From contig CANQPL010000009.1 of NCBI GenBank assembly GCA_947625735.1, forward strand, positions 20,076 through 84,075: a DNA stretch of 64,000 bases, written 5' to 3'. Under the pieces are notes generated by a model, which was given only the letters and a program-made list of their open reading frames with translations, was not told the origin of the DNA and did not search any database. Below are positions 16,010-25,309 of this stretch, one piece after another. Made by a program: the position numbers and the translations under genes. This DNA is from an uncultured Clostridia bacterium. Lineage in GTDB: Bacteria > Bacillota > Clostridia > Oscillospirales > Ruminococcaceae. Positions within the stretch are counted from its first letter, which is position 1. Every line of letters begins with the position of its first letter.

Positions 16010-17921
16010 TCACCGATACGATCCTTCCTTCTACCTGTGAACCTATCTCTTCATTGTTGTGGTTCAGGAAATATTCCTCCAACGCATCGCAGAAGGTATT
16101 TCCTGTTTCACGGACAAGCCTTACATTTTCGTCCTTGGGGACATCGCTGCTGTAGACGTTGAGCATGGTAAAGCCGTCGCCGTTGTTGTCAAAATATCCG
16201 CTGCTGCCCGCCATATAATCCGTTACCGCAAGAGTGTATACTGCGTTTTCGTCCAGTGGCGAACCGTCAGGAAGTGTCACAGATGCAAGCTGTGCGGGTG
16301 TATCAGCTGTGGGCGGCGTGAAGGAGTAGTGCAGCCCCGAAACATTAAGGAATCTGCCGCCCGGTATTTCGATATCCCGCAGCATGGCGGATAAACCGTT
16401 AGAAAGCATACTTTCTATGACGTCCGCAGTGACCTCAAGGATAACCACCTGATTTTCATATGGGCAGACATAATCCAGATCGTAGCTGTAAATATCGCCC
16501 TCATACAGACTGCCCCGTATAGAGCCGCCGTTTACTGCGGCAAAATCCGCACCTGTCATTTCCCTGACCGCATCGGCAATGAGATTTCCGATCTCAGTTT
16601 CTCCCAGACGAACATTATAGTTTTCCACGATCATATCGTGGTCTATAGTACCGATGGGGGCAGCGGTGCGGCTGCTGTCGTCCTGCATATATTCGTCTAT
16701 TTCCGAAAACGCCGTATCCATGTCTTTCTGACCGCACAGCACAGCATTGCAGCGGTTTCCGAAGTAGCGCATGAAATCATTGGGGATAGAAATGTTGTAG
16801 CTGAACCCGTTTTCAATACAGCTCCTTATCCCGTCAGGAATTATATCCGAAGCGTGAGTATAGTCCACAAGATAGGAATAGGCAGCGCCCTTGTCCTTCA
16901 TAAATGCGTCCTGTCCCTCGGGTGTAGACAGCAGTGAAAGTATTTTCCGACAGGCATCGAGCCGTCCCTCATTGCCCTCTTCGGTAAGCGCCTTATTGAT
17001 ACCGAGAAATGCGGTAGGAGCGGAAACCGTCCATGCATCATTTCCCTCATTGCTGAGCATGGGCAGCATATCAAATTCGTAGCTGCTGTTTTTGCGGATA
17101 CTGTCAAGCATTGTAACACTGTCAAATGCTATCAGCATTTTTCCGCTGCTCATTTTTTCCTGAATGGGTGCGGAGTTGGAGGTAGATGTAAAGGGCAGCG
17201 GATCCATATACGATCTTTCGATGAGTGACAGCGGAAGATCCAGACAAGATTCAAGGGAGCCTTTAAAGGACGCTGTGCCGTTTTTCATGCTGTCAAGCCA
17301 TTTAATGCCGTCTGAAAGTCCGAAAAAGTCGGGTATCCTTGTTGCAATGGCAAATGTGGCTGTGGTTGCAGGCGTACCGTTCACGGCAAAGACAGAGCCG
17401 TTCTCATCTGTCCCGATATGCTCCTGTGCAGCCTGTTCGAGCACTCCGAGCAGCTCGTCCTGTGTGGTGGGGACGGCAAGTCCGTTTTCACGCATGAGCG
17501 TCACATTATAGATATATCCGTAATACTGCGCAGGCAGAGGGATAAAAAGGTTTTTTCCCTCCTGTGAGGTCTTTTGCATAATTCCCGACTGATACGCCGA
17601 TATGTATTCGTCTGCACTCAGGTCCGCAAGGTAGTTGAGTACATCGCCCGTAGCGAGAGTTGATGCCACAATATCGGTGCCGTGACCGTTGCGCAGCCGC
17701 CGTTCTGCTTCGCCGTCAATTGTACCCCCCGCATTTATTTCGATCTGAAGGTCAATGTGGGGATAATTTGTTTCCACCAGTTTTTCCAGAGTAGGAAGAT
17801 CATCGGTGTACATCATTGTAACAACGATCTGTTCATCTTCCGGTGCTTCGGCAGTCTGTGAAGCGCAGCCGCCGAGACAGCAAAGTGCAAGTGTCAGGCA
17901 GATGCCCCTTTTTATTTTCAT
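15996..17921 (-). CDS. Lipoprotein fusing a solute-binding protein with a 5'-nucleotidase C-terminal domain
   Basis: A 641-aa protein with a lipoprotein signal (lipobox LGGC, Cys 19). Residues about 30-415 look like a type 1 extracellular solute-binding protein. Residues about 430-600 match the 5'-nucleotidase C-terminal domain: GETEIGNLIADAVR, ADFAAVNGGSIRG, VTADVIESMLSNG and YTLAVTDYMAGSSGYF. The metallophosphatase domain that normally precedes this is missing, so it should bind rather than hydrolyse a nucleotide-like ligand. It lies upstream of and overlaps the hybrid kinase gene; no ABC permease genes are near. The natural reading is a two-domain periplasm-side ligand sensor feeding the kinase. 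Confidence 0.85.
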   Translation of the reverse strand: MKIKRGICLTLALCCLGGCASQTAEAPEDEQIVVTMMYTDDLPTLEKLVETNYPHIDLQIEINAGGTIDGEAERRLRNGHGTDIVASTLATGDVLNYLADLSADEYISAYQSGIMQKTSQEGKNLFIPLPAQYYGYIYNVTLMRENGLAVPTTQDELLGVLEQAAQEHIGTDENGSVFAVNGTPATTATFAIATRIPDFFGLSDGIKWLDSMKNGTASFKGSLESCLDLPLSLIERSYMDPLPFTSTSNSAPIQEKMSSGKMLIAFDSVTMLDSIRKNSSYEFDMLPMLSNEGNDAWTVSAPTAFLGINKALTEEGNEGRLDACRKILSLLSTPEGQDAFMKDKGAAYSYLVDYTHASDIIPDGIRSCIENGFSYNISIPNDFMRYFGNRCNAVLCGQKDMDTAFSEIDEYMQDDSSRTAAPIGTIDHDMIVENYNVRLGETEIGNLIADAVREMTGADFAAVNGGSIRGSLYEGDIYSYDLDYVCPYENQVVILEVTADVIESMLSNGLSAMLRDIEIPGGRFLNVSGLHYSFTPPTADTPAQLASVTLPDGSPLDENAVYTLAVTDYMAGSSGYFDNNGDGFTMLNVYSSDVPKDENVRLVRETGNTFCDALEEYFLNHNNEEIGSQVEGRIVSVSENE

Positions 17922-18288
17922 CTTATCACCATTTTTCTTTCTCCTATAGCATGGCGGCAGGCTGCTTTAACAGCATTTACCGCAATTATATTTTACAATA
18001 TTTATTCCGCTTTGTCAATACCCGACAGCGCAAATGCTGCGGTATTATTGCGAATTATAAACAAGCCGCTCCGTTACAAATAATTCTATAAGGATAATGC
18101 ATACATCTGAATTATTTATCGTAAAAGCTGCTCCCGAAAGAACGTATTTTATCATGTAAATTTTACATACTTTATCGGTTTGTTTTTCGATAATCGAATA
18201 TTGTTAATTTTTTAAACATAATAAGTTAATTTTAGGTATTTAATTTCAATGATTTTACACAATTTTACCGATTATTTTGGGAAACTTC
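17922..18288. other. Intergenic region between divergent kinase and GH31 genes
   Basis: About 360 AT-rich bases. The minus-strand promoter of the lipoprotein/kinase operon should be here but I could not fix it. No ORF in it resembles a protein. Confidence 0.4.
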
Positions 18289-18317
18289 TTGACTTTTTTG
18301 TATAAAGATGGTACAAT
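18289..18317 (+). promoter_or_regulatory. Sigma-A promoter of the GH31 gene
   Basis: TTGACT (18289-18294), 17-nt spacer, then an extended -10 TGGTACAAT (box 18312-18317). Confidence 0.75.
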
Positions 18318-18383
18318 GTTAATATGTGAAATGCAGATATGCAAATGCAAAACAACGCAAATTTTGATTACGGGAGGCTGCAT

Positions 18384-20405
18384 ATGAGATTTGAAAATGA
18401 CAACGGAGCATTGGTCTGCTATAACAACGGCGAAATGCTCAGGATCGAAGCATGGGGCAAGGATTCCCTCAGAGTAAGAAGCACAATGCTTGGAAAATTT
18501 ACCGGAAACGACTGGGCGCTGACGGAAACTCCGTCTGTGACAAAGGCGGAGGTCAGCACGGAAATGATCGACCATTGGGCAGGCAATGGGGATATCGACA
18601 AACGTGAGATCGCTGTTATCGTGAACGGCAGGATAAAAGCGGTAGTTAATTTTGTAGGCATTATTTCTTTCTACAAGGACGATAAGCTCGTCCTGCGTGA
18701 ATATTTCCGCAGCTATGACGGAACGATCTCACGGGGAAGCCGCTGCCTGAAGGTTATTAACAGGGAATGGAAGGGCATAATCGGCGGAACGGAATATTCG
18801 CTGAACGTAAAGTTTGACCCCACTCCCGGCGAAAAGATCTTCGGTATGGGGCAGTATCAGCATAACTGCCTTGACTTAAAAGGCTGCGTACTGGAGCTGG
18901 CGCAGCGCAACTCCCAGATCTCCGTACCCTTTGCGGTGTCCTCTCTCGGATACGGCTTTTTGTGGAACAATCCCGCAGTAGGACGAGTTACTTTCGGCAA
19001 TAACTACACCGAATGGATAGCAAACTCTACACGGGAGATGGACTACTACATCACCGTTGCCGATACGCCTGCAGCAATACTGGAAAACTACACCGCCGCA
19101 ACAGGCCGTGCAGATATGTTCCCGGAGGATCGTATGGGTCTGTGGCAGTGCAAGCTGAGATACAGAACTCAGGACGAGGTGCTGGAGGTTGCCCGCAAAT
19201 ACAAGGAGGAGGGCATAAAGATAGATCAGATCGTTATCGACTTCTTCCACTGGACTGTCCAGGGCGACTGGAAATTCGATAAGACCTACTGGCCCGATCC
19301 CAAAGCGATGGTGGACGAGCTTCACAGCATGGGTATCAAGGTAGTTGTGTCTGTATGGCCTTCTGTTGACAGAAGGAGCGAGAATTTCTGGCAGATGATG
19401 GAAAAGGGACTGCTGATACGTACGGAGCGGGGCGCCGCACAGACATACGATTATCAGGGCGACTGCGTGGAGATAGACGTATTCAATCCCGAAACACGCA
19501 AATATGTGTGGGACGTGTGCAGGAAAAATTATTACGATCTGGGCATTGATGCTTTCTGGCTTGACAACTCTGAGCCTGACTACGGCGTTTATGATTTTGA
19601 GAATTACAGATACATTGCAGGTCCTGCATTGGAGGTCAGCAATATGTACCCCCAGATGTACAGCCGCACATTCTACGATGAGATGAAAAAGGAGGGCAAG
19701 CCTGTAGTAAATCTGCTCAGGTGCGCATGGGCGGGCTCTCAGAAATACGGCAATGTGGTATGGTCGGGAGATGTTCCCTCCACCTTTGAGGCGTTCGAGG
19801 ATCAGCTCCGGTGCGGACTGAATATGGGTCTTGCAGGTATCCCATGGTGGACAACCGACATCGGCGGCTTCATGACCGACGACGTAAACGACCCCGACTT
19901 CCGTCAGCTGCTTATCCGCTGGTATCAGTTTGCAGTGTATTCCGCAGTGCTGCGTATGCACGGCGACAGAGGACCCTACAACATTCCTCCTCTTGACGAC
20001 CGTGATTGGGGCGGCGGATATCTGCACACCGGTCAGCCCAATGAGCTGTGGAGCTACGGCGAGGACAATTACAGGATCATGAAAAAATACTACGATATCC
20101 GCATTGATATGCACGATTACATCAAAAAGCTGTATGAGGAAGCGCACACCAACGGTTCTCCCCTGATACGCACCATGTTCTATGAATTTCCCGCTGATCC
20201 CATTTGCTGGGAGCTGAAGGATCAGTATATGTTCGGTGATAAGTATCTTGTAGCACCGATACTGCATCTTAACCAATTTGAAAGAGAGGTTTACCTCCCC
20301 GCAGGAAGCTGGAAGCTCACGTCCACGGGCGAAACGTTTTCGGGCGGTCAGACGGTAAAGGTAGCTGCTCCTATCGAATATATGCCTGTTTTTGAAAAGA
20401 ACTGA
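18384..20405 (+). CDS. Glycoside hydrolase family 31 (alpha-glucosidase/alpha-xylosidase type)
   Basis: A 673-aa protein with the GH31 catalytic barrel. The nucleophile Asp is in FWLDNSEP (about residue 393) and the acid/base Asp in WSGDVPSTFE (about 462); IPWWTTDIGGF and the C-terminal beta-sandwich are also present. It hydrolyses alpha-linked glycosides from the non-reducing end. No signal peptide, so it acts on imported oligosaccharides. ATG 18384 follows GGGAGG at 6 nt; the track start 15 codons earlier has no ribosome site. It has its own promoter and terminator. Exact sugar specificity cannot be read. Confidence 0.92.
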   Translation: MRFENDNGALVCYNNGEMLRIEAWGKDSLRVRSTMLGKFTGNDWALTETPSVTKAEVSTEMIDHWAGNGDIDKREIAVIVNGRIKAVVNFVGIISFYKDDKLVLREYFRSYDGTISRGSRCLKVINREWKGIIGGTEYSLNVKFDPTPGEKIFGMGQYQHNCLDLKGCVLELAQRNSQISVPFAVSSLGYGFLWNNPAVGRVTFGNNYTEWIANSTREMDYYITVADTPAAILENYTAATGRADMFPEDRMGLWQCKLRYRTQDEVLEVARKYKEEGIKIDQIVIDFFHWTVQGDWKFDKTYWPDPKAMVDELHSMGIKVVVSVWPSVDRRSENFWQMMEKGLLIRTERGAAQTYDYQGDCVEIDVFNPETRKYVWDVCRKNYYDLGIDAFWLDNSEPDYGVYDFENYRYIAGPALEVSNMYPQMYSRTFYDEMKKEGKPVVNLLRCAWAGSQKYGNVVWSGDVPSTFEAFEDQLRCGLNMGLAGIPWWTTDIGGFMTDDVNDPDFRQLLIRWYQFAVYSAVLRMHGDRGPYNIPPLDDRDWGGGYLHTGQPNELWSYGEDNYRIMKKYYDIRIDMHDYIKKLYEEAHTNGSPLIRTMFYEFPADPICWELKDQYMFGDKYLVAPILHLNQFEREVYLPAGSWKLTSTGETFSGGQTVKVAAPIEYMPVFEKN

Positions 20406-20425
20406 GCAGTGATTTCATAAAATCC

Positions 20426-20462
20426 GAGGCGTTACTTTTGCGAAAGTAACGCCTCCTTTTTG
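20426..20462 (+). terminator. Terminator of the GH31 gene
   Basis: A 13-bp stem GAGGCGTTACTTT / AAAGTAACGCCTC with a 3-4 nt loop, followed by a T-run. Confidence 0.9.
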
Positions 20463-20683
20463 ACTATTGAGCATCTTAGATCCGCTGTTGATAATGTATT
20501 TGCTCAGTGAAACACACCCGATTTTCAGCTGCGCTATTTATGCTCTTGATTGTATAATTATTTTTGTAGTTTACTATAAAATGAAAATTGTCACAGTACC
20601 AATGGACTTGTGGTTATAGACAAAGTGAATGCCGATTTTTTTGTACAAGCCTACAGAAATAAATTTTGTGAGATCATCAGGAA

Positions 20684-22012
20684 TCAGGGACTTGCATACT
20701 CACAGCTTGCAATTTTCTGTTTATACATAAGTACCTGACAATAAAACATATTATCCTCTTCGTAAAACTTAACTACGCCGTCATACTTTTTCGCTATTGA
20801 CTGTATTGTCTTTACTCCATATCCGTGGATATCGCTGTTTTTTGTACTCTGCAAATTTTCGTTTACTTCTAAAACCGATTCTTTTATTGTATTTGAAATA
20901 ATAGTCAGAATTTTATCCTCATCAGCATTTACAGACACTTCGATAAAACCGTTATCACATTTTTCAGCAGCCGAAACAGCATTGTCAAGCATATTACCAA
21001 GAAGATTGCACAGATCTATATCATCAATTCCGCTGATATTGCTTGCTGCTGTACACAGCACTTTGATCCCCCGCTGTTTGGCAATGCTTAACTTTGAATT
21101 AAGTATCGCATTTACAAAATCGTTTCCTACATCAATTACCATATCAAAGCTTGACAGATTATCCGATATTTTATTTGCGTACCTTTGCGCTTCATCATAC
21201 TTTCCTTCGCTGTGCAGCATTGAAATTACTGCAAGATTTTGTTTCATATCATGTCTTATTCTTCGTATTTCCTCGTACTGTTCCTTTATATTTTCAGCAT
21301 AATGCGTCCTGAACTCCTCCTGCTGCCGCTGTATACGTAATTTTTCCGTTTCATCATTTGATCGGCTGAGGGCGTATGTCATATTAAAGCATACTATGTT
21401 CAGAATTATTATCCCTGACTCTGCTGCCAGAATTAATTTTGCATAATAATATTCCAACTCCACATTAACAGTCACAATGTGGATACACGCTGTAGAAATA
21501 AATGATATAAACAATATTGAAAGTATAAGCCTCCATTCATTAGCCTTCAGCTCTACAATTGAGTATTTTAAAATTATGTCATATATAAAATATAATAACA
21601 CCTGAACAAAAACAATAGTTAAAACTCTTATAGTATTTTTCCCCTCATAAATTGAGTAGAAGCTGCTTTTGAATAATGATGAAGCAATGCTTGTAACAAC
21701 AGCGCTTGTACATATCAATACAACATTTGTCAGAAAAGCAGCAAATACTTTTTTTAATACTGTACCTTTCAAAAATATAAATGAGTATATCAGATAAATG
21801 CTTATATATATGACGCCCAATATACCTTCATAAAATGTTATGCTGTTTAATAATGTCATAGCAATAAAATCCAATGCAACTCCGATCAGATATATAAGCT
21901 TTCCTTTTGTATTTTTAAAGTCATGGTGCAGAAAGGCACATAAAAAATGAATAACTACACATGATTCAAACAAATTGCTCCCTGTTTCAAATACATTCCA
22001 TAGCAGCTCCAT
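20684..22012 (-). CDS. AgrC-like sensor histidine kinase (GHKL)
   Basis: A 442-aa protein with six or seven hydrophobic segments in the first 210 residues, a coiled linker, the phospho-acceptor motif RRIRHDMKQNL, and a degenerate GHKL ATPase domain (NLLGNMLDNAVSAAE, HGYGVKTI). This is the plan of AgrC/VirS-type kinases that sense peptides. It lies 11 nt after its response regulator. No agrB or agrD-like peptide gene is seen next to it, so the signal may come from elsewhere. Confidence 0.88.
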   Translation of the reverse strand: MELLWNVFETGSNLFESCVVIHFLCAFLHHDFKNTKGKLIYLIGVALDFIAMTLLNSITFYEGILGVIYISIYLIYSFIFLKGTVLKKVFAAFLTNVVLICTSAVVTSIASSLFKSSFYSIYEGKNTIRVLTIVFVQVLLYFIYDIILKYSIVELKANEWRLILSILFISFISTACIHIVTVNVELEYYYAKLILAAESGIIILNIVCFNMTYALSRSNDETEKLRIQRQQEEFRTHYAENIKEQYEEIRRIRHDMKQNLAVISMLHSEGKYDEAQRYANKISDNLSSFDMVIDVGNDFVNAILNSKLSIAKQRGIKVLCTAASNISGIDDIDLCNLLGNMLDNAVSAAEKCDNGFIEVSVNADEDKILTIISNTIKESVLEVNENLQSTKNSDIHGYGVKTIQSIAKKYDGVVKFYEEDNMFYCQVLMYKQKIASCEYASP

Positions 22013-22023
22013 TAAAATATCCC

Positions 22024-22752
22024 CTAACTGTAATCCCTCAGATATTTTGTGTAAATTTCATCAAATTCTTTTTTATACGCCTTGCTTATGCTGATTTCCC
22101 TGCCGTCGCACATAATGACCCTGTTATTGGGGTAATCTACTCTCTGAATATTCGCCATATTAACAATATTGCGGTTGTGGATACGAACAAAAAAATCCGC
22201 CGATAAATTTTTCATTGCCGAATCCATTGTCCCCCTTACGCATAACTTGTCAGCGCCTATTATGCTGTAATACAGATAATTTGCCTTGCTTTGTACAGAA
22301 ATGATCTTCACAGGCTCTACGTATTTCTTTTCACCATAGGGCATCTCTATACATATGGGTGTATGTGCGGAAAGATGAGAGATCAGCAGCTTTATTACAT
22401 GCTGCAGCTTCGGATACAAAAGCTCCATTGAAGCCTTTGGAACAAAATAGAATGGTCTGAAATCAAAGCTGTCGTAAACAAGACTGCTTTCGGTAGTAAC
22501 AAAAATAATATGTGTTCCGGGGGATACTGCTTTTATTTCTTTTGCAATTTCAAATCCTCCGGAATCCGGCAGCAATATATCAAGAAATACCACATCAAAC
22601 GGAGACTTTTTGTGATGCTCCAGAAAAACCCTTCCGCTCAGATAGTCAGAGATATTATATTTAATATTATACTCAGACAGGCATCGCTTCACCATTTCCG
22701 ATAAAATACTCAGGAAAGCTTTATTGTCGTCACACAAGGCTATATTTATCAT
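22024..22752 (-). CDS. AgrA-like LytTR response regulator
   Basis: A 242-aa regulator with an N-terminal receiver domain (acidic patch CDDN, phospho-Asp in VVFLDILLPDSGG) and a C-terminal LytTR domain (VRIHNRNIVNMANIQRVD). It is the first gene of the pair with the AgrC-like kinase. ATG follows AAAGGAG. Targets are not visible in the window. Confidence 0.92.
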   Translation of the reverse strand: MINIALCDDNKAFLSILSEMVKRCLSEYNIKYNISDYLSGRVFLEHHKKSPFDVVFLDILLPDSGGFEIAKEIKAVSPGTHIIFVTTESSLVYDSFDFRPFYFVPKASMELLYPKLQHVIKLLISHLSAHTPICIEMPYGEKKYVEPVKIISVQSKANYLYYSIIGADKLCVRGTMDSAMKNLSADFFVRIHNRNIVNMANIQRVDYPNNRVIMCDGREISISKAYKKEFDEIYTKYLRDYS

Positions 22753-23140
22753 AACAAAGCTCCTTTACAAAAGTATCGTAAATCTATATTTTTATGCAGA
22801 AATACAGATGAGGATATACAACTAAGATGTTTTTAAAAAATTTTAAGTGTATTTTATGATGTAAGCTCTTATCAGAAGCATAGTCGGAGGTGATACGGCT
22901 TTTGAGCTGCCGCATAAATGTCGTTATCTCAGATTTACTGTTAATGTTTCTATGTAAAATTATATACGGTATCGTTATCTGATTGCTATGTACCTTGTTT
23001 ATATTTTACAACAATTTTATTGAAAAGTCAATGCTTTTTAGAAATCAGAAGTCATTGACAGTATGCAAATTTGCAGATATGCATATCTATCTTCTGATTT
23101 TTAACTTGTTGAAATTTCACGGCAATGCCATAATAAAAAT
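22753..23140. other. Intergenic region upstream of the Agr-like pair
   Basis: About 390 AT-rich bases between divergent genes. It holds a perfect 12-bp palindrome TGCAAATTTGCA (near 23063-23074) and repeated ATATGCATA-like words, which could be regulator sites. No gene is seen. Confidence 0.4.
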
Positions 23141-23169
23141 TTGACTTTTGCAAAAAATTATTATATAAT
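23141..23169 (+). promoter_or_regulatory. Sigma-A promoter of the macro-domain gene
   Basis: TTGACT (23141-23146) and TATAAT (23164-23169), spacer 17 nt. Confidence 0.8.
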
Positions 23170-23242
23170 AGTGATAGTCAGATACATACGAAAGAGAAAT
23201 GTGTGCGATTCATAACAATACCACTCTGAGGAGAGATATACT

Positions 23243-23776
23243 ATGCCGTTTGAGATCGTTCGTCAGGACATTACAAAAATGAAGGTCGATGCTATCGTAA
23301 ACGCAGCAAACCCACGTCTTTTAATGGGCGGAGGTGTTTGCGGAGCTATTTTCCGTGCCGCAGGCGAGCGGGAATTACAGGCAGCCTGCAATAAGATTTC
23401 TCCCATAAAAACAGGCGGTGCGGCAATAACACCGGGTTTTAAACTGTATGCAAAGTATGTGATCCATGCGGCAGGTCCTGTTTACGATCCCGTAAATAAA
23501 GCTCTGTGTGAAAAGCAGCTCCGTTCTGCTTACATAGAGTCTATGAAGCTTGCTGTGGAAAACAAATGCGAAAGTATAGCTTTTCCTCTTATTTCAAGCG
23601 GAATATACGGTTATCCGAAAGCAGAGGCATTAGAAGTCGCAGCAGCTGCCATTACCGATTTTATTTCGGAAAACGATCTGCGGGTATATCTTGTCGTTTT
23701 TGATAAGACTGCATTTGAGGTAAGTAAACAGCTTATGGGTGATCATATTGGCTCAGATATGATCCGCAGAAATTAA
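23243..23776 (+). CDS. Macro-domain ADP-ribose hydrolase/binding protein
   Basis: A 177-aa stand-alone macro domain with the ADP-ribose-binding motifs DAIVNAANPRLLMGGGVCGAIF and SSGIYGYP. Members remove ADP-ribose from proteins or deacetylate O-acetyl-ADP-ribose. The catalytic region NAANP-GGGV is intact. The gene is alone, with its own promoter and a downstream hairpin, and no ADP-ribosyltransferase is nearby. GGAG lies about 8 nt before the ATG. Confidence 0.93.
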   Translation: MPFEIVRQDITKMKVDAIVNAANPRLLMGGGVCGAIFRAAGERELQAACNKISPIKTGGAAITPGFKLYAKYVIHAAGPVYDPVNKALCEKQLRSAYIESMKLAVENKCESIAFPLISSGIYGYPKAEALEVAAAAITDFISENDLRVYLVVFDKTAFEVSKQLMGDHIGSDMIRRN

Positions 23777-23881
23777 CAGAGAATAAAGGCACTCTGATTT
23801 CATTGCCTGAACCGTTTTTGATGCAGAAGGACGATTTTTTCGGGAAGTGGTGTCCTATGCTCGTTTATATTCTGACAAAGG

Positions 23882-23931
23882 AAAAAGCGCATTGATAATC
23901 TGCCGGTAAACAGTAAGTCAATGCGCTTTTG
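23882..23931 (+). terminator. Long-loop hairpin after the macro-domain gene
   Basis: A 13-bp perfect stem AAAAGCGCATTGA / TCAATGCGCTTTT with a loop of about 22 nt and T at its end. It probably ends transcription of the macro-domain gene. Confidence 0.6.
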
Positions 23932-24118
23932 GAGTGTTATAATATTATCACAACCTTGAACAAGTTTATTATATCACAGCTCCCTTTTCTTGTCAATTTG
24001 CAAATTGAACAAATTTTAACTGACAGGTGTTTTTTCACCGGAAAGGGCAAAAAAGATGCAAAATAATTCAGACTCTGTCTTTACAAGCTCTGCGCACGTC
24101 TTTGCGGCTATCGTCGTT

Positions 24119-24168
24119 AAGGCAGCACCGCACAAAGAACGCCTGACGGCTTTGTGCGGTGCTGCCTT
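24119..24168. repeat. Perfect 19-bp inverted repeat (REP/MITE-like or terminator)
   Basis: AAGGCAGCACCGCACAAAG and its exact reverse complement flank a 12-nt loop. The stem is GC-rich, unlike its surroundings, and lies in a gene-free stretch, with only TTTA after it. It could be a dispersed repeat unit of this genome; one copy was seen here. Confidence 0.55.
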
Positions 24169-24239
24169 TATGTTATGCTGCGTTACGGAAATACTCATAG
24201 CCGGTCCGCTCTAAAAAGTGCATTTTTCCAATTCGGGGG

Positions 24240-24268
24240 TTGACTGATGTCAAAAAATATAGTATAAT
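24240..24268 (+). promoter_or_regulatory. Sigma-A promoter of the membrane TPR-like gene
   Basis: TTGACT (24240-24245) and TATAAT (24263-24268), spacer 17 nt. Confidence 0.8.
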
Positions 24269-24331
24269 CAAGATATCGGGGGGTAATTAAAATGATACGT
24301 ATCACAAGGGAAATGATGGAAAAATGTCTGA

Positions 24332-25204
24332 ATGATTATCGGAATGCTGCAGCCTTTTTTCCTGCCTACTGCCGCCGTTATAGCCATATTGATAATACTT
24401 GCGATTTTTACGGCATTCCCGGATCTTTGGTTTTTTATGCTGCTCATCTGCGCCGCCATATTCGGCTCAATATTTATCGTACACAGCAGTCTTAGTAAAA
24501 AAATCGCTTCTCCGGAGGGGAGAAGCAGGATTACTAAGAAGGCTTTTCAAGGTATACGGTACGATTATATTTCAGATGCGGCAGTAAACAAGCTGTTTGC
24601 TTTGATGAGCCAAACAGAGAGCTTTGCCGAACAGACAATGGTAAAGCTGGCTCTCTGCAATGTCTATGAACTGAGGGGAGAATATGACAATGCAATTGCC
24701 ATGCTCCGCTCTATAAACAAGGGCGCACTGACAATGTACCCTTATGTGGCACTGAACTATTTTGATGTGGTTACGGATATTTATGCAGTCATAGGCGATC
24801 CGGGGAGCGTTATAGCGGCGGCAAACGATGCCGAGCCGTTTATCAATGAATATGCGGGAAAGAATTATCCATGCTGCATTCTTGCTCTCTCCATTCTTAT
24901 ACGAGCAGAAAGGGCAAACGCCGATCTTACGGGCGGGGGATATGGGTACGCTCTGGAAATGCAGCTTATGAAAAATGATTACATGAATCGTGCGGGCAGC
25001 GATCAGGGAACGCCCTTGTCTGTTATTGCACGGGGTGAGACTTTCTACGAAACGGCGGAGCTGTTTTTCCTGAATAACGATTACCACAGCGCCGCACAGT
25101 ATCTGGATATGGGAGGACCGCTTCTTGCAGGCAGCAGTACAGAGCTTGCAAGGGCAAACGCATTATCACAAAAAATAAAAATAGGACTTGACATGATGCG
25201 CTGA
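24332..25204 (+). CDS. Membrane-anchored helical-repeat protein of unknown function
   Basis: The first 55 residues hold two hydrophobic helices; the rest is helical with TPR-like pairs (NVYELRGEYDNAIAMLR, YETAELFFLNNDYHSAAQYL). Not recognised as a named family. The start is uncertain: the good ribosome site GGGGGG is followed at 24292 by an ATG in another frame that runs through this gene's start, while ATG 24332 has no ribosome site. Either the short upstream frame is translated and couples to this one, or a 1-nt indel near 24340 has separated an N-terminal piece (MIRITREMMEKCLNDY). Confidence 0.6.
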   Translation: MIIGMLQPFFLPTAAVIAILIILAIFTAFPDLWFFMLLICAAIFGSIFIVHSSLSKKIASPEGRSRITKKAFQGIRYDYISDAAVNKLFALMSQTESFAEQTMVKLALCNVYELRGEYDNAIAMLRSINKGALTMYPYVALNYFDVVTDIYAVIGDPGSVIAAANDAEPFINEYAGKNYPCCILALSILIRAERANADLTGGGYGYALEMQLMKNDYMNRAGSDQGTPLSVIARGETFYETAELFFLNNDYHSAAQYLDMGGPLLAGSSTELARANALSQKIKIGLDMMR

Positions 25205-25309
25205 ATTATATCAGGCTTGTCGGGTATTTTATGACCGCAGCTTTTGCGTCAGATACCGGACGTAATTTTTTGAAGTAAAAAAAATAAAAAATGAAAGGCG
25301 GTATTAAAT

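Noticed and set aside
18876-20276. 466-aa minus-strand ORF
   Set aside because: It lies entirely opposite the GH31 gene, which has all its motifs; a shadow of codon bias.
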